64,000 nucleotides of DNA from Neodontobutis hainanensis. Lineage: Eukaryota; Chordata; Actinopteri; Gobiiformes; Odontobutidae. Below the pieces are notes generated by a model. The model was given only the letters and a program-made list of their open reading frames with translations. It was not told the DNA's origin and did no database searches. The position numbers were made by a program, and so were the translations under genes. Every line of letters begins with the position of its first letter. Within the stretch, counting starts at the first letter, position 1. The DNA is taken from assembly GCA_024349245.1 (NCBI GenBank), contig JALDNG010000750.1:1-64000 (forward strand), read 5' to 3'. Below are positions 22,738 to 32,974 of the stretch, piece by piece.

Positions 22738-23875
22738 CCAAACACTATTTGTGTTTGTACAGTTTTTCTATTTCCAAGCAGCTTTGTCTGCTGGAGTGGA
22801 GATGCGAGCCAAATCAGAGAGTGAAACAATGTCAGAGTGGGTACAAGTTTGATCCGTTGTCTGGGAGAGTAATGTAACAACGTAGGGTGTGAGTGACACT
22901 GCTTTTGCAGCTGCGTCTGCTCGTGCATTACCTAGAGAGACTGTGTCTTTGGCAGAGCTATGTGCAGAACACTTACTGCCACGGCGGATGGGAGTAGCAC
23001 TGCATCTAAAAGATCAGAAATCAAATCTTTGTGTGAAATGGGTTTGCCATCAGATTTGAGGAATTTTCTGTGGCGCCAAAGTGCTGCGTGGTTGTGTAGA
23101 ACACCAAATGCATATTGACTGTCTGTGTAAATGTTAACTGTTTTACCAGATGCCAATTGACAGGCTTTGGTCAGGGCAATTAGTTGCTTGCGCTGATAAC
23201 CGAGGACTGAGAGGAGATGACGTCACTGTTGCATGATCGTCCACAACTGCATATCCAACGTGTGCAGAACCAGTGTTTGGGTCCTTGGAAGCTGAACCAT
23301 CTACATAAAAATGAGTTCAGGATTAGAAAGAGGAGTGTCAGTCAAATCAAGTCTTGGCAGACAGATAAGGTCAAGTTCAGAGAGACAACAGTGAGGTTCT
23401 CCCTCCTCTGAGAGAGGCAGGAGTGTAGCAGGGTTGAGAGTATTACAACGTTTAACCTCAACATTTGGTAGGTTCAGAAGGAGAGCAGTTGTAACGTAGC
23501 TGACGAGCAGGGGTCAAGTGAGCGGTCTTTTGTTCAGTCAGAATGTTGGAGACAGCATGTGGAGCAAAAAGTGAGATGACTGTAGCCTACATAGGGACGA
23601 GAGGGCCTGCTTCACAGGCTGCTAAAGCACAGAGACATGGTGGGTGGCCTCTAGCAACAGGATCAAGGTGTGTCGAGAAGTAACCCACAGGCTTCAGCAG
23701 CTGTCCCTGTTTTTGGGCGAGAACAGAATTCATACAACCATCACGTCAGTCAACAAATTGGAAGAAAGGCTTGTCAGGGTTTGGCAATGCCAATGCAGGG
23801 GCTGTCTGTAGTAGCAGTTTCAAATGAGTAAATGCAGAGTCAGCCTCAGATGTCCATGTGAGGACTGTTTTTACT
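22738..23875 (-). pseudogene. RNase H and reverse transcriptase C-terminal part of pol
   Basis: Reading minus, the RT thumb/connection region lies at about 23875-23340 (PDKPFFQF, then VGYFS.LDPVA). RNase H starts at about 23312 with FYVDGSASKD, and a further box IYTDSQYAFGV lies near 23130. A tether region leads into integrase. Stops and frameshifts are frequent. The catalytic polymerase fingers/palm are deleted. Confidence 0.82.
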
Positions 23876-23890
23876 TGTATTGGATCCCAT
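23861..23890 (-). pseudogene. gag start codon fused to pol by deletion
   Basis: An ATG at 23890 opens MGSNTSKNS, a myristoylation-type gag start about 480 nt after the primer site, as expected. After about nine codons it runs directly into reverse transcriptase thumb sequence, so nearly all of gag, protease and the RT palm have been removed in one deletion. Confidence 0.6.
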
Positions 23891-24368
23891 ATTTCAGATT
23901 GATTAAATACTCGTCAGTATTTATGGTTCAGACAGATTATAGAGAAACTTTAGAACTACTAAAACCAACACAAAACTAACAAAACCAACACAAAACAACA
24001 ACACAAGACTAACAAAAACTAAAAACAACTAAAAACCCTTTCAGAAATTATTATTACTCTTTTATGGCAATCCTGCTCAGTCAATCCTGATTTATGGTAA
24101 TAATAATAGACCATTCCTGGTCTAGGCTTTGTTACAGTCAAAAAATCACCTTTAGACACTGTTACAAAATGTTTTCTCTTAATTTAATAAATTTGTAATA
24201 ATTTTACCGTTTGGAGGTTTTTGAGTACGTTGGATCGAGAGATGGCGATTGGAGGGTCGGCATCGGACAATCCTCCCCAGAAGAAAATGTGGGGAAGAGG
24301 AGACCTCTTGAGCGGTCTGGTTGATGACACCCTTGTCCTTCAGCCGGGTCCAGCCACAATCTTCGATA

Positions 24369-24383
24369 CCACTTCTGACACCA
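24369..24383 (-). promoter_or_regulatory. Primer-binding site, tRNA-Leu type
   Basis: On the minus strand, TGGTGTCAGAAGTGG follows the 5' LTR. It is complementary to the 3' end of tRNA-Leu (..CCACTTCTGACACCA). A few bases separate it from the repeated LTR end. Confidence 0.75.
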
Positions 24384-24394
24384 AGAATTGTGGT

Positions 24395-24785
24395 TGAAAA
24401 AATAAATATATTATTGTGGAATAAGTTTGAGAGAAAACAACAGATGTATTTTTGTGATTTATTTAAGGAAAAAGGAAAAAAAGAATTCAGAGACATCTTT
24501 TGCAAAAGGAGGAATGAGCATACAAATCTGTCTGTGTACAGGGTTGCATGAACAGTCCCAATGTTAACTAGGCAGGCTTAGAATTTATACTGAAATCACA
24601 GCAGATAAGAAAATGAAACACTGGCTCTCAGAGAGTGAGCCGTCTAACATGAATCAGCATTTGTCTCTGTATAAGACAATTGTATTAGTTTGAAAACAGT
24701 AGCACAGGTGGTGCACATATCATTCTGCTGCGGTCAAGGACAGCACAGAGCATGTGAAAGAGGAAAATATCATTTTCCCATTACA
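24395..24785 (-). repeat. 5' LTR of provirus 1
   Basis: Partner of 19648-20037, same orientation, nearly identical along 390 bp. The low divergence suggests a fairly recent insertion. Confidence 0.92.
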
Positions 24786-25135
24786 TCACTTTCAAGTCCT
24801 CAGTGTTTGAGTCCAAGTCCAAGTCAAGTCTCTAGTCCTTGTGTCTGAGAATAAACGAGTCCAAGTTTGAGTCAGAGCCATAAAAAAGCAAGTCCAAGTC
24901 CAAGTCCAGGACTAGAGTACACAAACAGCACAATGCTAACATTATTAAAAGTTATTGTATGAAGGTAAAACTTTTACCTGATGGCAGATTTTCCAGGTCA
25001 AACAACAGCAAATATGGAACATGCCTCAAGACCAGCCGTTTTGAACAGCCCTACCCCACTCCTGTATGCAGGCCATTAAAACAAAGTGGCTCTGGAAAGT
25101 AAAGAGTAGCCTATTTTACACAATATGCTTTCACA
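24786..25135. repeat. Repeat X with AAGTCCAAGTCC motif, copy 1
   Basis: It matches about 52553-52983: a degenerate AAGTCC/GAGTCC tandem tract, then about 280 bp of near-identical sequence. This copy continues past the point where the other copy is interrupted by duplication block B. Confidence 0.8.
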
Positions 25136-25500
25136 AAGCATTAGATGAACACGCTATTTAGACGGATTTTTTACATTTAAATTGATCTAAATGAATGATT
25201 TATCTTCAAGGCAGTGACGTGCATAAAGCGTTTGCTAACCTTATTATTATCTTTGATAACACTTGTCTGTTCATGCTAAGGTCTGCCAAAACGTGCATCT
25301 ACATGACTGCATTATAACTCTAGCCGTCATTTAAGACAGTTTAAAGAAATTTTACCTTTAAAAAAAGCTCTCCAGGTCCTAGAGACCCAAGAAGACAAGA
25401 GTCCTAAGCTACCGCAGCTGAGTCTTTAAAGCACTAAACTGGTATAAATCGATTATTGATGCTTTTAGCCTAAGCTAGCTTGACGACGCAAGGCGTCAGT
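25136..25500. other. Upstream region of the acidic-protein gene
   Basis: No frame or repeat recognised. Confidence 0.4.
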
Positions 25501-25528
25501 GCCATGGAAACAGAAGGTCCGGTGGGGC

Positions 25529-25536
25529 TATATAAG
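25529..25536 (+). promoter_or_regulatory. TATA box
   Basis: TATATAAG in GC-rich surroundings, about 190 bp upstream of the start codon of the acidic-protein gene. Confidence 0.6.
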
Positions 25537-25720
25537 ACGGCTCCAGTTAGAATTTTTCACTTCTCACTTGGCTTGTCCAGTGCGTTGCTGAACTGAGTTT
25601 CAGATTGACTTTTCCCAGAAAACCGAACGCTGCATACCACAGTATAATCTCTTGGCAAAAATAAACATATTTTAATATTTTGGTATTATCATATGTTTAA
25701 GGTTTGCCATATCCTGAGAA

Positions 25721-27476
25721 ATGGCACATGCTTTTGACCTCCCGGTCATCTTGGATTTCTTTTCTGAAGGTAAGATAACTGTTTAATCAAATAAGACTGC
25801 ATTAGGATAGTATTTATAATATTTTCTGTCCATATAACGTGTTTGATGTGTATTATGATAACCGTTTGTGTGGAAGTAGCTACCAAAGCTGAAATGGAAA
25901 ATTTAAGAAAAATATAGTTTTGTTATAAACTGACTTTACTCGACGATTTAAATATGTAGTAACGCTAAAAGTAGATTCAATCTGTAGTGAGTAATGCACA
26001 CTTTAATTTCACCAGAGAATATGTCAGTAAATTATTGAGTTTTAGTTTCAAATTTCACAAATGTTGCAGTGAAACTCTTGGATAAAAATGGCGCCGGAGT
26101 TAACGTTCTAAATTGGAATCCATTAAAAATGTTCATCTCCATGGAGACAGTACTTGTCCGTGTTTAACTGTCAGTAGATGGCAGGTGCATACCTGTGTAT
26201 GTGTTGAACACTAACAACAGGAAAGTTAGACCTAAAACTGCAAATGTTGTGTTACAGAGTCAATTTCAATCAATTTATTTTAAAAGAAATAGATCAACTG
26301 TGGCATTGTTGCCTACTGCAGCCTACTGTACAATGAAAGAGAAAACAAAATATAATCCAACAATCAGTCTATTTTGAATTTCACTTTCCACTTCCAAATA
26401 AAGTTAGTCACATATAACAGCTGCATTTTAATAAAAGTGTAACTTAGACAGTTTAAATGGTTGAAGTATAATAAGACAGACATGACAGTTGAAGTATTAA
26501 ACCTGTGCTAATTAGTTTGTATGTTTCTGGTCTTTGATGTTTTAATAAAACAAAGACTATATTATTTTATTCTCCATTGAAGGTCTGGGTCCTGCCGGTT
26601 CTGCGGACAATCCTATTTACATCTTCTCGGACGAGGAAGACGTAGGTGAGCACGAGGCACTCCAACCAGCTGATGAAATATTAAACCTGTGCTAATTAGT
26701 TTGTATGTTTCTGGTCTTTGATGTTTTAATAAAACAAAGACTATATTATTTTATTCTCCATTGAAGGTCTGGGTCCTGCCGGTTCTCTATGGACAATCCT
26801 ATCTATATCTCCTCGGACGAGGAAGAAGTAGGTGAGTACGAGGCACTCCAACCAGCTCATGAAGAGGAGGAGGAAGAAGGGTCTGTTTCTTTTTCACCTC
26901 CTCCTCTTCACCTGAACCATCTGATGAAGAGGAGGAAGATTGGGAGGAAGATTGGGATGATGATTATGATGAAATAGACTCTGGTTACGAGAGCCTTTCT
27001 GATAATCAAGAGGATGATGAAGAGGAACAAGAAGATGACCAGCAGTTTCCTCCGGAGGAGTTTTGGGATGGCTGGCGCCAGAGAGACCCTCCTGCTGAAG
27101 CTGAAGAACAGGTGAGTCGGCCCCTGGCTCCCGTTCTTCAGCAACCAGCAGAGAGTCCTCCGGCGTTCATCCCTCTCCAGAGCATGCTTGAACATGTTTT
27201 CCGTCCTCCAACTCCTCCTTCTTCCTCCTCGGCCCCAGCGGATCCACCAAACGGTTCTTGGATGAAGAGGACGCTGAGGTGCCTTCCTCCAAGAGGCCAC
27301 GCTCGACCAGCCCAAGAAAGCACAGACGATCCTACTCCATCGACCTCTGCTGGGACGCCCTTCCCCAGTCGCTTACTCGCTACTTCCTCCCCAACCGGAC
27401 TCGGACGACTCGGACTCCGACTGACTTCATCTTTGATTTAGCAACAACAACGCCAATATTTTACAGCTTAAACTAG
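25721..27476 (+). pseudogene. Acidic, Pro/Ser-rich predicted nuclear protein gene (frame broken)
   Basis: Exon 1 (25721-25769) encodes MAHAFDLPVILDFFSE and ends with a GTAAGA donor. The acceptor at 26582 joins in phase to GLGPAGSADNPIY. The rest reads an acidic protein with DSGYESLSDNQEDDEEE and then, in another phase, SPRKHRRSYSIDLCWDALP and a C-terminus ending FYSLN-stop. Exon 2 and its upstream intron are tandemly duplicated (184-bp period). The second copy shifts frame at TCTATGG, and further single-base shifts occur near 26920 and 27250. I do not recognise the family. The basic KRPR/KHRR cluster suggests nuclear location. It may be intact in the organism if the indels are assembly errors. 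Confidence 0.55.
26496..26863. repeat. 184-bp tandem duplication of intron end plus exon 2 start
   Basis: ATTAAACCTGTGCTAATTAG starts at 26496 and again at 26680. Both units run through an identical intron end, a splice acceptor and the beginning of the same coding segment. Confidence 0.93.
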
Positions 27477-27849
27477 AGCAGATTTTTAAATTAGTAGGGT
27501 GTGTCTGTGTGTGATTTAAAAAAAACAAAAACAATATTAGATAACGCAAGAAATGCTATGTGGGATTTTTATTAACATTGAAAACAGAAACAAATACAGT
27601 CAACCTACAAAAGAAGTGACTAAAGCTTGTACAAAAACTAATCTGAGATTAGGATTTCCTCCAAAGTACGCCTTGTACTTGTTTTGACGTTTAAGTGAAT
27701 ATATGCTTTATTCCTCCCACACTGGAAGAACTGGTACTGTATAAGACATAATTATTAGAGAGAGAGGTTGTCCACCAACTGGAGGGTCGATGGTGCGAGC
27801 CGCCCTTCTCTGTTCTTGATATATTATTCCTAAAATTTAAATAAAGTAA
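27477..27849. other. 3' flank of the acidic gene with a tRNA-like repeat fragment
   Basis: No gene. 27757-27815 (CCACCAACTGGAGGGTCG...) is one of four copies of a tRNA-like repeat motif in this half of the window. Confidence 0.4.
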
Positions 27850-28230
27850 GGAATACTGTTACTGCCCAAAAGAGTCGAACATATTTAAAAGAGGACACAG
27901 GAGGCAAAACAGTTAATTTCAAAAATAGTTTTTATTCATTTAGTTTTGGACTGTTAAGCTTTTGTTTTATCTTGATGTTTTTTCTCTCTTTTATGTAAAT
28001 AAAAGAGAATCCAAAACCTCTCCTGTGCCTGAAAAAATAAAACAGGAAAGTAACAAAAGAAAGGAGGACCTGGTGAGCCGCCAAACAGAATATAAAGGAA
28101 GGAGTGACCCGGGCCAACCCTGTACAGGGCCGTAGAAGCTGGTGCCAACTCTCTACCACCCTACACAACACAACCCCTCATTACTAACCTGAACAAAATA
28201 AAGAACGATAACTCAGACAGCCGGTCCCAT
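27850..28230 (-). mobile_element. Possible 3' LTR of Gmr1-like element 1
   Basis: Positioned just after reverse transcriptase on the minus strand. It contains a TTTATATTC (TATA-like) and an AATAAAAAC (poly(A)-like) string in the right order. No second copy was found, so the LTR identity and ends are inferred. Confidence 0.3.
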
Positions 28231-28255
28231 CAGGCCAAACAAAAACAAGGCTAGG

Positions 28256-29250
28256 CTAACAAGGACTGCAGAGGCATGGAGCAAGCCGGCTGCAGCTCCA
28301 TGCCTCTGCGCAGCGGAAGCAAGGCAACAGCAGAAAAATTCCTACAAAAACCCCTGTAAAACCAACCATGGCTAAGTAACGCCGAAGTTCAGTGCGACTA
28401 GTTGGAATAGGAAACGAGACAATACTCTCCACCTTGGCCTGCACCGGGCGCACACAACCACCACCAACCACTTTACCTAAGTAAGTCACAGTTGCTTGGT
28501 CAAATACACACTTTAATAAGTTCACTGTTAAGTTTGCCTCTTGAAGACGACCCAATACCACCTGAAGGTGTTCAATATGCTCCACCCAGGAATCAAACAA
28601 ACTACCAAGTCGTCCCAGTAAGCCTCATAAAATGACAGACCCGACAGTATAATCCTCATCAACCGCTGGAATGTTGCCGGTGCATTTCGCATGCCAAACG
28701 ACATAACATTGTATTGAAAAAATCATCTGGGGTTACACAGGCTGAGACTTCTTTGCACGCTCAGTGAGCGGCACCTGCCAGTAACCTTTCAACAGAACAG
28801 AACTTGGACACAAACGTAGCCCCACCCACTGATCCACACAGTCCTCAATGCGAGGCAATGGAAAACAGTCCTGCTTCAGAACATTATTTACTTTCCTGTA
28901 GTCCGTGCAAAAACGATCTTCACCATTAGATTTTAACGCAAGCAAAACAGGGAGAGCTCCAAGGACTATAACTGAACTCTGCAATACCATGAGCTACCAT
29001 CTACTCAACCTGCCGCTTAAGACGGAACGCTTTATCAGGACTGACTCGATAAGGGTGTTGTTTTATCGGCACAGTGTCACCAACAACAATGTCATGCATT
29101 AATATTGTGGTCTTCAAGGTACATCAGAAAACAATGACTTTGTCTCATTTAGCAAATCAATTAAATTCTCACGCTGCAAATCAGGAAGGTGTGCCAAGTA
29201 CGCAGGCAAATCCCTCAATACCTCAGAGTTTAGCAGTTTTCCATGAGTCA
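28256..29250 (-). pseudogene. Reverse transcriptase of Gmr1-like element 1
   Basis: Minus-strand reading: an N-terminal lead (ALTHGKLLNSEVL, LFSDVP) at about 29240-29110, FCTDYRKVNNVLKQDCFPLPRIED at about 28900-28840, GYWQVPLTERA near 28770, and then NLLKCVFDQATVTYLGK at about 28530-28470. A frame-shifted GFCRNFSAVA near 28330 marks the thumb end. The YLDD active-site box is not recoverable in frame (degenerate region at 28560-28720). RNase H is absent. Confidence 0.82.
28268..28309. repeat. 15-bp-stem hairpin
   Basis: GCAGAGGCATGGAGC at 28268-28282 and its exact complement at 28295-28309, with a 12-nt loop. It lies at the point where reverse transcriptase similarity ends. Confidence 0.9.
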
Positions 29251-29559
29251 GCGCCTCAGACAGAACCCCGCGTCCATCATCATCGTGCGTAACAGAGTTC
29301 TCACTGAACGGCGCTCACCTGAAACTGTCTGTGTGACAAGACACGGAGCGGCCATTTCAGCACTGGACAGCGCCACACGGTCCCGCTCAGCCGCCACAGT
29401 AACGCCAACAGGTGGGGACACGCACTCAACATAAGGCTTCGACATGTTAACATGGCACAAACGAGACCTACGGCGTCTGTCAGGCGTGATTATAAGATAG
29501 TCCCGATCACTAATCTTTTCTGAATGGCATAGGGTCCACAATACCGAGCCTGTAGACTT

Positions 29560-30360
29560 GAGCCAGGTATAGGTAACAAAATCAAGACTTTATCACCAGA
29601 TTTAAACTCTCTGACTTTAGCTTTTCTGTCAGTCTCAGTTCGAAGTTACTCACAAAATCAAGCAGATTTTGTTCTGACTTTTCGCATAACAACTGGTCTT
29701 TTAACAACTTCACAGAGCCACGGACAGTGTTTGCAAACACCAACTCCGACGGACTAAACCCAGCGACTCTTTAACCACCTCCCTTACAGCAAACATTTGT
29801 AAATGTACCCCTCATCCCAGTCTTTCTAACCGGAAGCATAGTCTTGAGCGCCTGATGAAAACGCTCCAGTGCGCCTTGACTTTCAGGGTGATAAGCGCTA
29901 GAGTGGCAGTGCTGAATGTCAAGCTGTTTTAAGACTTGCGCAAACACCTTAGACATAAAGTTTGAGCCCTTGTCAGTTTGCACAACTCGAGGTGACCCAA
30001 ACAAAGAAAAAAACTTGGTCAGCGCCTTCACAACAACAGGAGTAGTGATTTTACGCACTGGAAAGACTTCTGAAAGCGAGTGGCTGCGCACATGACAGTT
30101 ATTAGGAACTTATTTCCCAACTTAGTTCGAGGCAGCGGACCCACACAGTCCACCAGAACACTCTCAAAAGGTTCACACACAACCAGTATCAGATACAGAG
30201 GAGCGGGAGGAATTGTCTGATTTGGTTTCCCAGATACTTGGCACCAATGACAGGATTTAGTGTGACTCGTGACATCCCCCTTCAGACCGGACCAAAAACA
30301 ATGATGCAGAATGCGATTGTATGTCTTCTTAATGCCAAGATGACCAGCTAATGGATTGTC
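29560..30360 (-). pseudogene. Integrase of Gmr1-like element 1
   Basis: Minus-strand reading: zinc-binding GHLG...HH...C..C near 30350-30240, then VLVDCVGPL (first catalytic Asp) at about 30160, TDKGSNFMS (second Asp) at about 29960 and YHPESQGALERFHQ (catalytic Glu) at about 29880. It then gives a C-terminal segment (PGDKVLIL-like, then DRDYLIITPDRRRR, HVNMSKPY) running to about 29440. Several frame changes are needed. Confidence 0.85.
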
Positions 30361-31760
30361 GTGGTGCCAGCTTTAAAATCTTCACGCTTCAACAAATACT
30401 ATGTAGGAATTAGGAGGAGCTCTAGAAACAAAACCAATTCAGCAAATCTTGTAGATAATGCTTTAAAAAGCTTTAAATCAGCAGGACTTTTACCCAGGAA
30501 TTACTCTGACTATGGGTGTTGCCTAAATAAGTTAAATATAAGTTCCTAAGGGGCATGACCCAGGAGGTCGAGGGGTCGTGCACTAACTGGAGGGTTGTAA
30601 TGTGACCCTCGCTCCTCTGGCTCATGTTGTATTCAGTAATCATATCCATTTAAAAATCAAAGCGTCTAAATATTGTGCTGGAATTCCATTATAATTCAAT
30701 TTGAACATAAAACAAAGTTAGTAAATCCTCTAAAGTACTGGATAAAGATTGTTTAAAACCAGAAAGTGGGGTTTGACTCAAGTAATTATTTTCTTTACAT
30801 AATATTTTTAACATACTATTCTCAGTAACTCTCAGCTCTATGTTTGGCATCGCCAGTATTTTACACTTTTATCTTTCTATTAATATTAGTGTGAGTGTAT
30901 GTGTCAAGAAAAACAAACAACCAGAAAAACTAAACAAAATAGAAGCTAAAGCAAGGAAAGTGATGTAGTATTTCATCAAATTAACATTAAAAATAATAAT
31001 TAAAAACAATACAGTTAATCTAGAGTTAATCTGAGAAACTAAACCTGATGGTTCAGTTTTCCCAGGATTTCCTCCAAAACACGCCTTGCACTTGTTTAAA
31101 AGTTTAAATAAATATACACTTCATTCGTCCCACACTTGGAGAACTGGTACGGTATAAGGCAGGTCATGAGTAAAGGGGATTGTCCACCAACTGGAGGGTT
31201 GATGGTGCGATGCCCACTTCTCCGCTCATGATAAATGATTATGTCAGGAAGTATTGTAATGCTACACAAGTGGGTAAAGACCGAGACAGTTCTTTCCAGA
31301 AGAGTTCTCTTGACTCCACTTAAACTGTGGAGAACATATTTAGAAAGAACTCTTAGTCCAAAGTAAATAGTGTAGTGAGAAGTGTAGCAATGGTTCAGGG
31401 GTAGAGTGGGTGATCTGTCAAAGATCACAACATGTCCCTCTCATGTTGTGTAAGTTAAGTTCTAAGTTATAGAGGCAGCAGTGTCAGGAGCTAGAGCAGA
31501 TGGTCCACTAACTGAAGGGTGGCTGGTGCAATCCCCAGCTCTTCTCTTTATGTTTTTAAAGCCAAAGGTAAGAAATGTCTTTAGATTTCTATCAACAATG
31601 TTATTTATTTCTTTTGACGGAAGTCTCACTCCAGATTTGTCTTCTTTTCACATAAAAGTCTGTGACAGATAAAAGAAAGGTATCCAGTAAAATGAACAGC
31701 TCTGGATATAGTCACATTGTTATATTTTATACTGTCTAATGAATTATTTCTGTGGTTTTC
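30361..31760. other. Intergenic DNA with tRNA-like repeat fragments
   Basis: No gene recognised. Related motifs, (C)CAACTGGAGGGTTG or CTAACTGAAGGGTGG followed by GGTGCGATxCCC-like text, occur at about 30580-30630, 31172-31228 and 31500-31548. They resemble the anticodon arm and B box of a tRNA-derived repeat, in different states of decay. Confidence 0.4.
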
Positions 31761-31771
31761 TTTTCTTCAGA

Positions 31772-32415
31772 GATGGCTGCTGGCCTCACAGGTGTAACCT
31801 GTCCCGGTAAGTCTTGATCTGTAAATAATAACTAACTGTTTAATTCATATAAAAAAATATTTTTTGACAAAAATACCTGCACTTTTAGCATCCAGAAACC
31901 GAGAAGAAGTCTAATCCTGCCAGAGTGTGACCTGTCCCCAACATGATCCAGTTCAGGAGAAGAGGATGAAAGCCAGAGTGCTAATCTCAAAAACAAGTGA
32001 GAAGGCCTTCTACCTCAAATCTATTATCTCAGCTGTTACACTGAAGAAACAGTTTTAACAGATGTCTTTTATTTTCTGCAGAAAATCTAAAAATGTATTT
32101 TCTGATGACATTCTTGTCTGCTAAAGTCAGAAGAACACAGTGGTAAGAAAAATAAACTGTATTGTATTTTTTTGTGTGTGCTCCTGAAGCAACTTTCTGT
32201 CCATTAATAACTGTTTTGTTGTAGTTGCAAAGGAAGGCTGCAGGAATGGAAAAGGTCCCGTGAAGCCAGTGGAAGAAGCCCAGCCTACTTCACATCAAGA
32301 CTAAAAAACACTGCATCATTGTCTCCACATGAGACAACAGCACAAAGAGCATTTGATGAAGGGATGAAGGAAGAATGACTAGAAGACTAAAATGAAAATT
32401 GTTTCAGAATTAAAT
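31772..32415 (+). other. Exon-like series with poly(A) signal (unidentified)
   Basis: Segments between good splice borders: about 31772-31806 (begins ATGGCTGCTGG, ends CCCG|GTAAGT), 31890-31996, 32083-32140 and 32225-32410, followed by AATAAA at about 32412. The combined frames are short and I do not recognise a protein. It may be the 3' end of a gene or a processed element. Confidence 0.25.
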
Positions 32416-32429
32416 AAATTACATTAATT

Positions 32430-32970
32430 TTCAAGTACAAACATTTTGAATTTATTTATAAAATCATAAGAATTTATTTATTTAACGATCATTACTGACA
32501 GAACCACACAAACCTTTCTGCACAAAGAAGCCTATTTCAGAAACACTTGTATGTCTTGCTTCACAGTATCCATATTATATAGAAAGTTAATTCAAAATAC
32601 TTTACACATTTTATAAAATGCATCAATACACCCAAACTAAAAAGCTAAACAGTCATCAGAACATTTGGAGAGTGATGCAAAATTGATGTTGATTACTATC
32701 TTCTGGAAATAAAAGAAAATGTGTTCAAAGTTCAGCAAAAGTTTCTGTGTTAGATTCTTGGGGTTAGATTCTTGGGAAAGTATAAATACTGCTAGAAAAA
32801 AGCTATTTTAACAGGACATAAACTGAATAAGATTTATAGGTAATTATGTGGTTCCCGGGCATATAAATACAATAAAACAATGTACATTATTTTGTTTCAA
32901 AAATTAAAGAGTAAATTGTAAGTATACCAGTACCAATTGAGGAGAAAATCAACACTGACCTATACTATTT
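32430..32970. other. Unassigned AT-rich intergenic DNA
   Basis: Nothing recognised on either strand. Confidence 0.4.
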
Positions 32971-32974
32971 AGTA

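Larger units (their letters stand above)
19648..24785 (-). mobile_element. Gamma-like endogenous retrovirus (family 1), internally deleted
   Basis: Two near-identical LTRs (19648-20037 and 24395-24785) bracket a minus-strand interior in the order primer site, gag start, reverse transcriptase C-terminus, RNase H, integrase, env tail, polypurine tract. Integrase resembles the MLV type. Large parts of gag, protease, reverse transcriptase and env are absent, so it cannot be autonomous. No target-site duplication is seen. The left LTR lacks a few bases present at the corresponding end of the right one. Confidence 0.9.
28256..30360 (-). mobile_element. Gmr1-like Ty3/gypsy retrotransposon, element 1 (integrase before reverse transcriptase)
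   Basis: Reading along the minus strand, integrase comes first and reverse transcriptase after it, joined by a continuous linker. This is the order of Ty1/copia, but the domains are gypsy-like, as described for the Gmr1 group of fish and other deuterostomes. Gag and protease are missing and the right end is abrupt at 30360. Frameshifts are frequent. Confidence 0.8.
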
